From Clostridiales bacterium (GTDB lineage Bacteria > Bacillota > Clostridia > Lachnospirales > Lachnospiraceae), in the NCBI GenBank assembly GCA_012523775.1, contig JAAYTK010000066.1:1-64000 (forward strand): a stretch of DNA of 64,000 nucleotides, read 5' to 3'. Position numbers and translations under genes: made by a program. This document shows, piece after piece, positions 26,355-37,700 of this stretch (position 1 is the first letter of the stretch; every line of letters starts with the position of its first letter). The notes beneath the pieces are model-generated. The model made no database searches. It was given only the letters and a program-made list of their open reading frames with translations, and was not told the origin of the DNA.

Positions 26355-28580
26355 ATGAGACAAGAATGGCAAGGCTTCGATCCGGGAAGCTGGACTACCG
26401 ATGTCAATGTCAGAAGCTTTATTCAGCGTAATTATACTCCCTATGAAGGGGACGAATCATTTTTGGTTGGACCTACCGAAAGAACTCAAAAACTCTGGGA
26501 GAAGGCTAAGGAGCTGATGAAGGAGGAGACCAAGAAGGGAATCATTGATGCTGAGACCTCAAAGCCCTCTACTATAACAACCTTTGGTCCGGGATATCTG
26601 GATAAGGAGAATGAAATAATTGTGGGATTTCAAACTGATTTCCCGCTAAAAAGAGGTATTATGCCTAACGGTGGTATCCGTGTGGTGAAGAGAGCTTTGG
26701 AATCCTATGGATATACCCTCGATAAAAAAACGGAAGAGATATATACCCAGAACAGAAAAACACATAATGATGGGGTATTTGATGCATACACCGATGCCAT
26801 GAGAAAGGCAAGACATACCGGCATTATTACCGGACTTCCTGATGCATACGGAAGAGGAAGAATAATCGGTGACTACAGAAGGGTTGCTCTTTATGGAGTG
26901 GATTTTCTTATTGAGGAAAAAATGCATGAGAAAAAGCTGGTGGAGAATAATACACTCGGATCTCCGGATATTCGTCTCCGTGAAGAGCTATCAGAACAGA
27001 TTGGAGCGTTAAAACAGCTTAAGGAGATGGCAAAATCCTACGGCTACGATATCAGTAATCCTGCCAGGAATTCATTCGAAGCTACCCAGTGGACTTATTT
27101 TGCTTATCTGGGAGCCATAAAGGAGCAGGACGGCGCGGCGATGAGTCTTGGTCGTGTATCAACCTTCCTTGATATATATTATGAAAGGGATCTAAAGAAA
27201 GGGCTTATTGACGAAGAGGGTGTTCAGGAATTAATCGATCAGTTCGTAATGAAGCTACGTATGGTACGTTTCCTTCGTACCCCTGAGTACAATGATTTGT
27301 TTTCCGGAGATCCCACATGGGTTACGGAATCTATCGGCGGCATGGGATTGGATGGAAGAACACTGGTTACAAAGAGCAGTTTCAGAATACTCCATACGCT
27401 TTATAATCTGGGCCCCGCACCTGAGCCTAATCTTACGGTACTTTGGTCAGTATCCTTACCCGAAGCATTTAAGAAGTATTGTGCAAAGGTTTCCATAGAT
27501 ACCAGCTCTATACAATATGAAAGCGATGATATCATGAGAGATTATTGGGGCGATGACTATGGAATAGCCTGCTGTGTATCTGCCATGAGGCTTGGTAAGC
27601 AAATGCAGTTCTTTGGAGCCCGTGCTAACCTTGCTAAGGCACTGCTATATGCTATAAACGGAGGAAGAGACGAGATATCCGGTGAGCAGGTAGGACCTAT
27701 GTTTGCTCCTGTAACCAGCGAGTATCTTGACTATGACGAGGTAGTATCCAAATTCGACCAGACCCTTGATTGGCTATCCGAATTATACATTAATACTCTT
27801 AATGTCATACATTATATGCATGATAAGTATAATTACGAGAAACTTCAAATGGCACTACACGATGTTGACATACTTCGTACGGAGGCCTGTGGAATTGCGG
27901 GATTGTCTGTAGTAGCCGATTCCTTATCAGCAATCAAGTATGCTAAGGTAAAGTCTATTAGAAATGAGGACGGTCTGGCTGTAGATTATGAAATAGAAGG
28001 AGATTATCCTGCCTTTGGAAATAATGATGACAGGGTGGATCAGATAGCTGTCGATGTGGTCGAGCGGTTCATGAATAAGCTTCGAAAGGTAAAGACATAT
28101 CGTAGTGCGAGACATACTCTTTCGGTTCTTACCATCACCTCCAATGTGGTATACGGCAAGAAGACAGGAAGCACTCCTGACGGAAGAAAGGCAGGAGAGC
28201 CTTTTGCACCGGGAGCAAATCCTATGCATGGAAGAGATAAGATGGGCGCGGTTGCATCCATGGCATCTGTTGCAAAATTGCCATATAAGCATGCGGAAGA
28301 CGGTATCTCATATACCTTCTCAATAGTACCTAAAGCACTTGGAAAGGATAAGGAAGACAGAATAAAGAATCTTGTGGGATTGCTGGACGGTTATATTCAT
28401 AATAAAGGACATCATATTAATATAAATGTATTCGACAGGGAGACTCTGATAGATGCTATGGAGCATCCCGAGAAATATCCACAGCTTACCATCCGTGTAT
28501 CGGGATATGCGGTTAATTTTGTCAAGCTTAACAGAGAGCAGCAGTTGGATGTTATTCATCGTACATTCCATGAGAGATAG
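26355..28580 (+). CDS. pflB: Pyruvate formate-lyase (formate C-acetyltransferase)
   Basis: A full-length 741-residue glycyl radical enzyme that splits pyruvate with CoA into acetyl-CoA and formate during anaerobic fermentation. The catalytic cysteine pair is C406-C407 ([11 protein letters not shown]) and the radical glycine is G717 in RVSGYAVNF. Excellent AAGGAGG ribosome site and a near-consensus promoter suggest strong expression. The activase gene pflA follows after 36 bp. Cytosolic, oxygen-sensitive. Confidence 0.98.
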   Translation: MRQEWQGFDPGSWTTDVNVRSFIQRNYTPYEGDESFLVGPTERTQKLWEKAKELMKEETKKGIIDAETSKPSTITTFGPGYLDKENEIIVGFQTDFPLKRGIMPNGGIRVVKRALESYGYTLDKKTEEIYTQNRKTHNDGVFDAYTDAMRKARHTGIITGLPDAYGRGRIIGDYRRVALYGVDFLIEEKMHEKKLVENNTLGSPDIRLREELSEQIGALKQLKEMAKSYGYDISNPARNSFEATQWTYFAYLGAIKEQDGAAMSLGRVSTFLDIYYERDLKKGLIDEEGVQELIDQFVMKLRMVRFLRTPEYNDLFSGDPTWVTESIGGMGLDGRTLVTKSSFRILHTLYNLGPAPEPNLTVLWSVSLPEAFKKYCAKVSIDTSSIQYESDDIMRDYWGDDYGIACCVSAMRLGKQMQFFGARANLAKALLYAINGGRDEISGEQVGPMFAPVTSEYLDYDEVVSKFDQTLDWLSELYINTLNVIHYMHDKYNYEKLQMALHDVDILRTEACGIAGLSVVADSLSAIKYAKVKSIRNEDGLAVDYEIEGDYPAFGNNDDRVDQIAVDVVERFMNKLRKVKTYRSARHTLSVLTITSNVVYGKKTGSTPDGRKAGEPFAPGANPMHGRDKMGAVASMASVAKLPYKHAEDGISYTFSIVPKALGKDKEDRIKNLVGLLDGYIHNKGHHININVFDRETLIDAMEHPEKYPQLTIRVSGYAVNFVKLNREQQLDVIHRTFHER

Positions 28581-28616
28581 TAATATATTATCACAGGCTA
28601 GAAAGGAGAGTGGCAT

Positions 28617-29357
28617 ATGGCTAAGATAGGACGAATTCATTCGTTAGAAAGCTTTGGTACTGTGGATGGACCGGGAATACGTTTTGTGGTATTTATGCAA
28701 GGATGTCCGATGCGATGTCAGTTTTGCCACAATCCGGACACCTGGGATGTGAATAAGGGTAAGGAATATACCCCCGAAAGCCTTATGGAGGAAATCCTCA
28801 GATATAAATCCTATATGGATTACTCCAAGGGAGGTGTTACATTTACGGGTGGAGAGCCTTTATTGCAGGCCGAGTTTATTCTTGAGGTAAGTAAGCTGTG
28901 TAAGGCGAAAGGGATAACCGTAGCCATCGATACCGCCGGCTATATCCTGAATGATACCGTGAAAGAGCTATTGGAATATACCGATTTGGTTTTATTGGAT
29001 ATCAAGAATTATGACCCGATTGTATATAAGGCTGTAACCGGAGTACAATTAAGCCCCACATTAAAATTTTTAGATTATTTAAGAGAAAAGAACATACCGA
29101 CATGGGTGAGGTATGTCCTGGTTCCGCAGCTAACCGACAATATGGATAGTATAAGTAAATTGTCAGACCACCTTGACGGCTATCCTAATGTAGAGAAAAT
29201 TGAGCTCCTTGCATTTCATAAGATGGGTGAATACAAATGGAAGGAACTGGGGCTGGATTATAAGCTTACGAATACTGAGGAACCGAGTAAAGAGCTTATG
29301 GAACAGGTCATGGGAATCCTGTCCTCAAACGGTAAGATTGTAACATCTAATTTATAA
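28617..29357 (+). CDS. pflA: Pyruvate formate-lyase activating enzyme
   Basis: A 246-residue radical SAM enzyme that abstracts a hydrogen from the glycyl residue of PflB. The 4Fe-4S/SAM motif is C30-x3-C34-x2-C37 (GCPMRCQFCHNPDTW). GGVTFTGGEPLLQ (~80-92) is the family GGE motif. Length matches short PflA proteins without extra ferredoxin clusters. The ribosome site AAAGGAGAG precedes ATG 28617. Operon with pflB. Confidence 0.96.
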   Translation: MAKIGRIHSLESFGTVDGPGIRFVVFMQGCPMRCQFCHNPDTWDVNKGKEYTPESLMEEILRYKSYMDYSKGGVTFTGGEPLLQAEFILEVSKLCKAKGITVAIDTAGYILNDTVKELLEYTDLVLLDIKNYDPIVYKAVTGVQLSPTLKFLDYLREKNIPTWVRYVLVPQLTDNMDSISKLSDHLDGYPNVEKIELLAFHKMGEYKWKELGLDYKLTNTEEPSKELMEQVMGILSSNGKIVTSNL

Positions 29358-29400
29358 ACCGAGGTAGAACACTGTTTGTCATGGTCAGACTAATTGTTGG

Positions 29401-29429
29401 TTGACGAAATATGTTAAGCCTTTTACAAT
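29401..29429 (+). promoter_or_regulatory. Promoter of the ASKHA/2Fe-2S gene (TTGACG-17-TACAAT)
   Basis: TTGACG at 29401-29406 and TACAAT at 29424-29429 are 17 bp apart, 36 bp before the ATG at 29465, so this gene has its own promoter after pflA. Confidence 0.7.
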
Positions 29430-29464
29430 AAGGATGTATACCAAGACATATAGGTGGTGTGGCC

Positions 29465-31003
29465 ATGGACAAAGAAATTAAAGTAAGGATAATTGACTCT
29501 GTAAGCAATAGGGAGTCCTTAGTGTATTTATCTGAAGGAGAGAATCTCCTTGAGGCCCTGGTACGCTCAGGAATGGCTACACTCAATGAATGCGGAGGCA
29601 TAGGAATATGTGGGAAGTGTGTAATACGGGTTATTGAAGGAACTCTTAGCACGACACCGCAGGATAAGGAGATGTTTTCCGAGTCGGAGCTTTCTGAGGG
29701 ATATCGCCTGGCATGTATGGCTTATCCAATGACTGACTGTAAAGTTATGCTGTGCACGGAAATTAACACCGGATACAAGGTAGTAACAGAGACCATAAGT
29801 AATATGGTGCTTTCCGATGAGGGCTATGCCATAGCTATAGATATAGGAACTACCACCTTGGCATTTGCCTTAGTGAATCTGTCCGAGGGAGAAATAATTG
29901 AAAGGTATTCGGCGGTCAATCCCCAAAGAGTATACGGTTCAGACGTAATATCGAGAATAAAGGCCTCCAATGAAGGAAATCTTCATAGGCTTTCTATGTT
30001 GATACGCGGAGAGTTATTTACCGGATTTAAAAGCCTTCTTAATAAGCAACGGATTGAATTGAAGACTGTTAAGAAAATAATTATATCAGGTAATACCACT
30101 ATGATACATCTTCTAATGGGATACTCCTGTGAGGGTCTTGGAGTATACCCGTTTACACCGATTAATACAGGAATTATATATACATTTACAGATGATTTAT
30201 TTGCGACAGATATTAGGGTGCCTATTATGATACTGCCCGGGATATCGGTATTTGTAGGCGGAGATATAACAGCAGGATTGCTGGCATGCGGCATCGACCG
30301 AGCGTTTAAGCCATGTCTCTTTATTGACCTTGGTACCAACGGTGAAATAGCACTTGGTAACAGAGAGAGGATTATGGTAACATCTACGGCAGCCGGGCCT
30401 GCATTCGAGGGTGGCAACATATCCTCCGGAGTCGGCAGTATACCCGGAGCAATATATAGTGTCACTATTGACGAAGACAATATAAGCTATGAAACGATTG
30501 ATGATGAACCTCCCTTAGGATTATGTGGTACAGGAGTTATTGAACTCGTCTCAGAGCTTTTAAAACAGGAAATTATAGATACAACGGGACTGCTTAGGGA
30601 TCCGTATTTTGATAACGGGTATAAGCTGGCAGGTATTAACTTCAGCCAGAAGGATATTAGAGAGCTTCAAATGGCTAAGGGTGCTATTCGGGCCGGCGTT
30701 GAAATACTTATAAATCGTTTTGGGATATCCTATGAACAGTTGGACAGGGTATATATAGCCGGAGGCTTTGGATACCATTTGAATATAGATAAAGCGATTC
30801 ATATCGGATTACTTCCGAATACCCTGCTGAATAAGACCATAGCAGTTGGCAATACATCATTATCAGGGGCAATTCTTGCCCTGGGAAATAATGATATACT
30901 TGACAGAGTTGAGCATTTAATATCATTCTCCGAGGAGATACATTTATCTAATGATGAGGATTTTAACGATTTATTTGTTCGATATATGTCTTTTAATTCA
31001 TAA
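29465..31003 (+). CDS. 2Fe-2S / ASKHA-domain protein (DUF4445, corrinoid reductive activator type)
   Basis: A 513-residue protein with an N-terminal plant-type ferredoxin domain (Cys43-x5-Cys49-x2-Cys52-x31-Cys84, NECGGIGICGKC) joined to an ASKHA ATPase-like domain: AIDIGTTTLAFALV (~118-131), IISGNTTMIHLL, FIDLGTNGEIALG (~280-292) and VYIAGGFG near the C-terminus. This is the architecture of RACE/RamA-like proteins that reductively reactivate oxidised cob(II)alamin in corrinoid proteins using ATP. ATG 29465 follows AGGTGG; the GTG two codons upstream is less likely. Likely client in this window: the MetH at 58489, which lacks a reactivation domain. That link is inferred. Confidence 0.85.
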   Translation: MDKEIKVRIIDSVSNRESLVYLSEGENLLEALVRSGMATLNECGGIGICGKCVIRVIEGTLSTTPQDKEMFSESELSEGYRLACMAYPMTDCKVMLCTEINTGYKVVTETISNMVLSDEGYAIAIDIGTTTLAFALVNLSEGEIIERYSAVNPQRVYGSDVISRIKASNEGNLHRLSMLIRGELFTGFKSLLNKQRIELKTVKKIIISGNTTMIHLLMGYSCEGLGVYPFTPINTGIIYTFTDDLFATDIRVPIMILPGISVFVGGDITAGLLACGIDRAFKPCLFIDLGTNGEIALGNRERIMVTSTAAGPAFEGGNISSGVGSIPGAIYSVTIDEDNISYETIDDEPPLGLCGTGVIELVSELLKQEIIDTTGLLRDPYFDNGYKLAGINFSQKDIRELQMAKGAIRAGVEILINRFGISYEQLDRVYIAGGFGYHLNIDKAIHIGLLPNTLLNKTIAVGNTSLSGAILALGNNDILDRVEHLISFSEEIHLSNDEDFNDLFVRYMSFNS

Positions 31004-31030
31004 GTTTAGCACGCTTTAGGAGGATTTATT

Positions 31031-31579
31031 ATGAGAATCGGAACAGGCTATGATGTTCATAAACTCGTTGAGAATAGAGAGCTTATTATCGGTGGGGTAA
31101 ATATACCCTATGAGAAAGGACTTATGGGTCATTCTGATGCGGATGTTTTGGTTCATGCAATAATGGATGCTCTGCTCGGTGCTGCCGCCTTAGGGGATAT
31201 AGGAAGACACTTTCCGGATACTGATGAGGCTTATAAAGACATATCAAGCATTGAACTCCTAAAGAGAGTTAAAACACTACTGGAGGACGAACTATATATT
31301 ATCGAGAATATCGATGCAACGATTGTTGCACAGAAACCTAAACTGGCGGGTTATCTGCCGCAGATGGTAAGAAACATTACCGAGTCATTGGGAGTAACCG
31401 AGAATCGGGTCAATATTAAGGCCACCACAGAGGAAGGTCTCGGCTTTACGGGAGAGGGACTTGGAATAGCTGCTCACGCAGTATGTCTTATTGATTCTAT
31501 GATGAATTATCAGATGGATGTTACACCCCGGGAAGACGGTAGGGACTGTAACGGATGCGGAGGTTGTCCGAGGAGATAA
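31031..31579 (+). CDS. ispF: 2-C-methyl-D-erythritol 2,4-cyclodiphosphate synthase with Cys-rich tail
   Basis: A 182-residue IspF, the zinc enzyme that forms the cyclic diphosphate in the MEP isoprenoid pathway. Metal ligands begin with Asp8 and His10 (GTGYDVHKL); [10 protein letters not shown] and [19 protein letters not shown] are diagnostic. The usual enzyme ends near residue 157; here ~20 further residues end in C173-x2-C176-x2-C179 (CNGCGGC), an unexplained metal-binding-like tail. AGGAGG ribosome site. The following T-box and cysE-cysS recall the common Firmicute order ispF-(gltX)-cysE-cysS, here without gltX. Confidence 0.94.
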   Translation: MRIGTGYDVHKLVENRELIIGGVNIPYEKGLMGHSDADVLVHAIMDALLGAAALGDIGRHFPDTDEAYKDISSIELLKRVKTLLEDELYIIENIDATIVAQKPKLAGYLPQMVRNITESLGVTENRVNIKATTEEGLGFTGEGLGIAAHAVCLIDSMMNYQMDVTPREDGRDCNGCGGCPRR

Positions 31580-31595
31580 CTATTTGCAAAAGGTA

Positions 31596-31624
31596 TTGAC
31601 AAAACACATATATATGAATACAAT
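31596..31624 (+). promoter_or_regulatory. Promoter of the cysE-cysS operon (TTGACA-17-TACAAT)
   Basis: TTGACA at 31596-31601 and TACAAT at 31619-31624 have an ideal 17-bp spacer and lie directly ahead of the T-box leader. This separates cysE-cysS transcription from ispF. Confidence 0.82.
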
Positions 31625-31679
31625 GAATAAAAGCTATTAAAATATTAACAAATTTATACAAATTTAAAAGCTATGATCG

Positions 31680-31918
31680 GAAGAGTAACTCAATGGACTG
31701 TAACAGAGACGGAATGTCACCGGCTGAAAGCATTCCTTACACGAATCTGAGCGAAGTGCATCCGGGAGCTGATTCGGTGAGGGATAACTTAGCCGAATCC
31801 GGTAACAGCCGTTATCTGAATAAGATGTATGCCGTTTGTAACAGTACTATATAAGGTATACAAATAGAGTGGAACCGCGACAACATATGCCGCCTCTATA
31901 GCAGAGGCGGTTTTTTTA
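31680..31918 (+). promoter_or_regulatory. T-box riboswitch, probably tRNA-Cys specific
   Basis: The leader between ispF and cysE carries the T-box core AGAGTGGAACCGCGA at 31866-31880, which pairs with the acceptor end of uncharged tRNA. It is followed by a terminator hairpin (CCGCCTCT 31890-31897, AGAGGCGG 31903-31910) and a run of seven T. A likely specifier codon TGC (Cys) is at 31757-31759 within GCGAAGTGCATCC, consistent with control of cysteine synthesis and cysteinyl-tRNA synthetase. Specifier choice is by context only. Confidence 0.93.
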
Positions 31919-31920
31919 TT
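31890..31920 (+). terminator. T-box regulated terminator
   Basis: An 8-bp GC-rich stem with a 5-nt loop is followed by TTTTTTT. When uncharged tRNA binds, the T-box side should form the antiterminator instead. A further AT-rich hairpin (ATTGAATAG/CTATTCAAT, about 31918-31947) follows. Confidence 0.9.
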
Positions 31921-32031
31921 GAATAGAAAGTCCATCCTATTCAATAAAAATACTCCGCAGGGATACGCACTCACGCGTGTTGTCAAAAATGAAGCTTGGC
32001 TTAGGTGTATGATTTATTGGGAGGTAAGTGT

Positions 32032-32772
32032 ATGGGAGTTATAAAGTATATTAAAGAAGAAATGAAAATTGTTCGGGAAAGAGACCCGGCTATAAAAAGC
32101 TCGCTTGAGGTGTTTTTATATCCCAGCTTTAAGGCTATAATACGTTATAGAGTTGCCAATTGGCTTTATCGCAGGAAACGCTATTTTCTTGCCAGATGGA
32201 TATCACAAAGGACCGTCAGAAAGACCGGCATAGAGATTCATCCCGGAGCTACCATTGGAAAAGGCCTGTTTATAGATCATGGAATAGGTGTGGTAATAGG
32301 AGAGACTGCGATTATAGGAGATAATGTGACTCTCTATCAAGGCGTTACATTGGGAGGAACCGGCAAGGAAAAAGGGAAAAGGCACCCGACCATAGAAAAC
32401 AATGTTATGATCAGTGCGGGTGCGAAGATCTTAGGTTCTTTCACAATCGGAGAAAACTCCAAGGTTGGTGCAGGCTCGGTGGTCTTGTCTGAGGTGCCGC
32501 CTAATTCTACGGTTGTGGGTGTTCCGGGTAGAATAGTCAAACGGGACAATAAAAGAATACCAAGAGAAGACCTGGATCAGGTTCATCTTCCGGATCCGTT
32601 CCTCAATGATATAGTAAGTCTTAAGAAGGAAAATGAATACTTAAAGAATGAGCTTAAGAAGGTATGTAACAGATTTGATGATATAAAGAGAACATGTGAG
32701 AAAATAGACGAGTTGGATAGGTTGCTGACCGAATACAAGGATAAGACAGGAGGGCAAAATGAGAATTTATAA
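32032..32772 (+). CDS. cysE: Serine O-acetyltransferase
   Basis: A 246-residue enzyme that acetylates serine to give O-acetylserine for cysteine synthesis. A helical N-terminus is followed by hexapeptide repeats of a left-handed beta-helix: [43 protein letters not shown] (in part) and [19 protein letters not shown]. Catalytic His lies in IDHGIG. A charged coiled-coil tail (~195-246) extends beyond the minimal enzyme. ATG 32032 follows GGGAGG by 7 bp; an upstream in-frame start at 32005 lacks a site. It overlaps cysS by 14 bp. Under T-box control. Confidence 0.95.
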   Translation: MGVIKYIKEEMKIVRERDPAIKSSLEVFLYPSFKAIIRYRVANWLYRRKRYFLARWISQRTVRKTGIEIHPGATIGKGLFIDHGIGVVIGETAIIGDNVTLYQGVTLGGTGKEKGKRHPTIENNVMISAGAKILGSFTIGENSKVGAGSVVLSEVPPNSTVVGVPGRIVKRDNKRIPREDLDQVHLPDPFLNDIVSLKKENEYLKNELKKVCNRFDDIKRTCEKIDELDRLLTEYKDKTGGQNENL

Positions 32773-34162
32773 TACTTTAACACAGAAGAAAGAGGAGTTT
32801 ATTCCTTTTGAGAAAAACAAGGTCCGTATGTATGTCTGTGGACCGACAGTTTATAATTATATTCATATCGGAAATGCAAGACCGGCAGTATTCTTTGATA
32901 CTGTCAGACGCTATTTTGAATACAGAGGCTATGAGGTAAACCATGTGGTTAACTTTACCGATGTGGATGACAAAATAATTAACCGGGCAATTCAGGAAGG
33001 CGCATCCCCTAAAGAGATATCAGAGAGATACATTAAGGAATTTAAGGAGGATATGAAGGCCCTGAATGTTATGCCTGCGTCCCATCACCCTAAGGCAACC
33101 GAAGAAATCGACAGTATGATAGAGATGATTCGTGTATTAATAGATAAGGGTCATGCATATGTGAAAAATAATACCGTTTATTTTAAGACCAGGAGCTTTA
33201 AGGAATACGGAAAACTCTCAAAAAAGAATATTGACGATTTGGAGGCAGGTGCAAGGATAGCGGTTAGCGAGGAGAAGGATGATCCTATGGATTTCGTTCT
33301 TTGGAAGCCTAAGAAGGAAGGAGAGCCTTACTGGCCATCACCTTGGGGCGACGGTCGTCCCGGCTGGCATATTGAGTGCTCAGTTATGAGCAGCAAGTAC
33401 CTTGGAGAGCAGATCGATATTCATGGAGGCGGTGAGGATTTGATATTCCCTCATCATGAAAACGAGATAGCGCAGAGTGAAGCGGCGACAGGAGTGGAGT
33501 TCGCCAGATATTGGATGCATAATGCATACATTAATGTCGACAATAAGAAAATGTCTAAATCAGAGGGTAATTTCTTCACGGTCAGAGATATATGTAAAGA
33601 GTATCACGGACAGGTAATCAGATTCTTCATATTGAATGCTCACTATCGCAGCCCCCTAAACTTTAGTAAGGATTTAGTAGTGGCGGCAAAAAACTCTCTT
33701 GAGAGGATTATTACCTCGGTTCGACAGTTGGATTATCTTCTTAAGAACGGTGGATTAAGGGAAGAAGGTTTATCCGACTCGGAGAATTCTATTCTCCATG
33801 ATGCGGATACTCTGGAGGATAAATTCAATGCAGCCATGGAGGACGACTTTAACACGGCGGATGCCATAGCGGCTATATTCGAGTTGGTTAAGCTTGCCAA
33901 TATAAATTGCAAGGCAGAAAACTCCAGGACATTTATTGAGGCTATCCGGAATAAAATCGTAACCCTATGTGAAGTACTTGGTATTCAGACCGAGAGCCGG
34001 GAGGAAATCATCCCCGAAGAGATTGAAAGACTTATCGAGGAGAGACAGGCAGCTAGGAAGAACAGGGATTTTGCCAAGGCAGATCAGATAAGAGATATGC
34101 TGCTTGAGAAGGGTATTGTGCTTGAGGATACCAGAGAAGGTGTGAGATGGAGAAGAAGATAA
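32759..34162 (+). CDS. cysS: Cysteinyl-tRNA synthetase
   Basis: A full-length 467-residue class I synthetase. YIHIGNARP is the HIGH motif, KKMSKSEGN the KMSKS motif. Zinc ligands are Cys in VCGPTVYNY, Cys in WHIECSVMS and the His/Glu of PHHENEIAQ. The start lies within the end of cysE behind GGAGGGC, so translation is coupled. Cytosolic. Confidence 0.97.
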   Translation: MRIYNTLTQKKEEFIPFEKNKVRMYVCGPTVYNYIHIGNARPAVFFDTVRRYFEYRGYEVNHVVNFTDVDDKIINRAIQEGASPKEISERYIKEFKEDMKALNVMPASHHPKATEEIDSMIEMIRVLIDKGHAYVKNNTVYFKTRSFKEYGKLSKKNIDDLEAGARIAVSEEKDDPMDFVLWKPKKEGEPYWPSPWGDGRPGWHIECSVMSSKYLGEQIDIHGGGEDLIFPHHENEIAQSEAATGVEFARYWMHNAYINVDNKKMSKSEGNFFTVRDICKEYHGQVIRFFILNAHYRSPLNFSKDLVVAAKNSLERIITSVRQLDYLLKNGGLREEGLSDSENSILHDADTLEDKFNAAMEDDFNTADAIAAIFELVKLANINCKAENSRTFIEAIRNKIVTLCEVLGIQTESREEIIPEEIERLIEERQAARKNRDFAKADQIRDMLLEKGIVLEDTREGVRWRRR

Positions 34163-34590
34163 CAGATGAGAATCTGACATCAATGTCGGAATATATAAGA
34201 AAGACATGGGATTTACCGGATACGGACATTAAGTCTTACTCCGGTTTAACCCTTGCCTATATCGGAGATGCCATCTATGACCTGATAATACGAACCTATG
34301 TTGTTGAAAGCGGTAATGCACCGGTTAATAAGCTTCACAAGCAGGTTGTTAAGATGGTACAGGCTTCTGCTCAGGCAGGGCTTTATCACAATATTAAGCA
34401 TATGCTTACTGAAGAGGAGCTTGCCATATATAAAAGAGGCAGAAACGCCAAATCCGTTACCAAGGCTAAAAATGCAGACATAGTTGAATATAGAACGGCT
34501 ACCGGTTTGGAGGCTTTAATAGGATATTTGTATCTTACCGGACAAATAAGCCGAATGATGGAGCTTCTCCATCCCATAATAAAATCTTAA
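34147..34590 (+). CDS. mrnC: Mini-ribonuclease III
   Basis: A 147-residue RNase III catalytic domain without a dsRNA-binding domain, used in 23S rRNA maturation. LAYIGDAIYDLIIRTYV holds the catalytic acidic residue; VKMVQASAQAG and LEALIGYLYLTG (with the second acidic residue) complete the fold. The start overlaps cysS by 16 bp. cysS-mrnC is a conserved Firmicute pair, usually followed by rlmB, which is absent here. Confidence 0.94.
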   Translation: MEKKITDENLTSMSEYIRKTWDLPDTDIKSYSGLTLAYIGDAIYDLIIRTYVVESGNAPVNKLHKQVVKMVQASAQAGLYHNIKHMLTEEELAIYKRGRNAKSVTKAKNADIVEYRTATGLEALIGYLYLTGQISRMMELLHPIIKS

Positions 34591-34688
34591 TATGGTAAGT
34601 TTTTCTTAAACATTTTGCCATTCTTTTGCCTTATAAATCTGTTAATTTATACCCGGGATGTGAAACACTGGTAATGTAGACTAAAAAT

Positions 34689-34718
34689 AGAGAAATTTAT
34701 ACTTTTATGAATTTCTCT
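34689..34718 (+). promoter_or_regulatory. Hairpin just upstream of the nucleotidase ribosome site
   Basis: AGAGAAATT (34689-34697) pairs perfectly with AATTTCTCT (34710-34718) around a 12-nt loop, ending 4 nt before the AAGGAGG of the next gene. It could affect mRNA stability or initiation, or be a weak terminator without a T tract. Confidence 0.45.
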
Positions 34719-34733
34719 AAGTAAGGAGGAAGA

Positions 34734-37700
34734 ATGACAAAAAGAAAATTTAGACTTCATTTTCTTGCAATACTGGCATTTATGGTATTGGCAGTAAGTA
34801 TGCTTTTTAATAATGCCATTGCTGCAGGAAATGAAACAGAAAAAGTTGATTTAAGAATTATAGGCACCACTGACCTGCATGGACAGCTTAACAGTAATGA
34901 TTATGAGCAGGGTGTGGATTATAATAATGGCGGTCTGGCTAGAGTTTTTGATCTTATTAAGAAGGCAAAAGCGGAGCTTCCGGAGAATAATACGATTACT
35001 TTAGATGCAGGTGATGTATTATTTGACTATACAACCGAATATATCTTCTCTACTAATCAGGAAGCAATTCAGCCTATATATAGGGCAATGAGGTATGTTG
35101 GCTATGATGCAATCACCTTAGGTAATCATGAGTTTGATTATGGCTATGATTATATACTTCGCCAGCTGGACGGTTCAGGATTACGGGATATAACCATAGT
35201 GTCTAATGTTACTGATGCAAGGACAGGGGAGCATCCTTTCCTTGAGAACATGCTTATTACCCGTATGGTTAAGACAAGATCCGGTAAAGAGGTAGAAATT
35301 AAAATTGGAATTATCGGGCAGACAATTCCGACTCTGACCGGCAAGACTCACAGCTATGCAGGAATATTAATCGGTCAGGATATGGTTGAAAATGCCAAGG
35401 AACAGGCTGCAAAATTAAAGGAAATGGGTGCGGATGTTATAATTGCCCTGTCTCATACAGGAATAGGACCCGAAAATCCCGAGCTTAATTTTAAGAATGT
35501 AGCTTATGCCCTGACCAAGATACCGGAAATTGACGTTGTAGTATGTGGACATGAACATAATTTGTTTCCGACTAATGATATGACATCTCCTTACTATAAG
35601 CTTCCCGGTGTAGATAAAGAAACCTATCTTATGAACGGTAAAAACGTTGTAATGGCGGGTGACAGAGGGAAGGCTATTGGTGTTGTGGATTTAGTGCTTG
35701 ATGTTAAAGAAGATTCTGTAAGTATTTCAGACCGTCAGTCCAGACTACGAATGGTCACAGAAAAGACTACCGTCGAGGATGAGACCATTGCTAAGATGTT
35801 TGGTGAATGGGAAGTACAGCTATTACAGTATGGTTCTGACATTATCGGAGAGCTTAAGCCGGGTACTTCTATACAGAACTACTTTGGCTTACTGTCAGAC
35901 AATGCCGCAATACAGTTACTGAATGACTCTAAAATACATTATGCAATAAACCGTGTCAGAGGTGTAGATAAGAAATACATAGACTATCCTGTGATAGCAG
36001 CTTCTACATATGAGAGTTTTGGAGTCAAGTCTATATATGATTTCGTAAATATCAATAATCAGATTACGGAGTCTGATTTAACAACCCTACAGAATTATAA
36101 CAGCTATCTCTATGTATATACCATTACAGGAGCTCAGCTGAGGGAATGGCTGGAATGGTCTGCCAGTGCATACGAGACAATCGGTATGGACATGGAATGG
36201 CAGGACAATACCATGAAATTATTAATGGAAGAGACCGGACTCAAATCCTTGATTCGTGAGGATTGGATAAATGATTGGAGTAATTTCTATGTTTTTGACG
36301 GAATCAGTTATGATATAAATCCATCCAGAGAACCCAGATATGATTTTTCCGGTAATCGTATAAGCAACAGCACAAGGATTTCCAATGTAAGATATCAGGG
36401 AAAAGAAGTCACTGATGATATGGAGCTTTTAATTGCTACAAATAAGATTACCAAACCTACAGAAGCGAATCAGGGCGTGGATAAACAGACTGTGCTTAAG
36501 GGCTTTATTAGGAGCCAGGCCGTGCTTGGCAAGTATATCAGGCAGCTTTCGTTCAGTGGTAGTATTCTGCCACAGGTAGATTATAACTGGAGACTGATAT
36601 TGCCTAAGAATTATCAATTTATCGTAAAAGCCCCATATTATGCAGATTCATTATTTGTCGAAACAGAATTGTATGTTAAGCATTTATTACAGAAGGATCA
36701 ATATCGTTATTATGTAGCAACATATCCAAACGACCTTTCGGATACTGTGGCGCCTCATCTTGTCGTCGTACCAATGGTAACCAATCCGACTGCAAGTCCG
36801 TTTGATATTGCGGTAAAGGCTTTTGATGCTTCTGAAATTAAACACCTTAAGTATATAATAGGTGAATACGATTTATCATATGCTGCATGGATTAGCGCTA
36901 TAGATATACCGAGTAAAGGATTTACTATATTCAGAAATGGAATATATTCTATTTATGCCGAGGATATCTATGGTAATAAATCGGTCAGAAAATTAGTAAT
37001 TGAGAATTTTAATGACAATCTTTTACCCAGTCCGGTTGTAGATAATTATACTAACAGAAAATCCAAAATAAGCGGAACTGCAGAGCCCAATACGATTCTG
37101 GTGATTGAGACATCATCCGGTGTATATGAGCATGAAGTAAATGCGAATGGTACGTTTTCAATTGCTCTTCCGGGGCAACCGGCAGAAACCTATATAACCG
37201 TATATATCAGAGATGATGAAAGAGGATTAGAGAGCGAGCATTTAGAGGTTCGGATTAACCGTACAGGACCGAATCAGCCTCTTGTAAACCCGTTCTATAA
37301 TAATGACAGCTATATACTGGGTAATGCCCGTGACAATATAACCTCGGTCATAGCCATAATAGATGATATTGTGTATGTTGACAAAAAAGGCGGCAAGGCT
37401 TTATATGAGGCGAATAAGGAGATATATGATCCAACACTTAAAATTGTTGAGACAACGGTAGGTGTGTCTTATGACGGACAGTTCGTAATCATGCTTCCGC
37501 CTCAGGATGCAGGAACATCCATAAAGATATATGCCTTGGACCATATATCGAGAAACAGCAGAGTAACAACCATTACAGTGCAGGAAGCGGGACCAAATGC
37601 TCCGGTGGTTAATGATGTAAGCAATATTGAAAAATCTGTCACCGGATATGTTCCATCCTCATCAAACGCTGATGTTGTATTACAGATAGGCGATACCGTA

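Noticed and set aside
31789..31986. Minus-strand frame across the T-box
   Set aside because: The region is explained by the T-box and its terminator.
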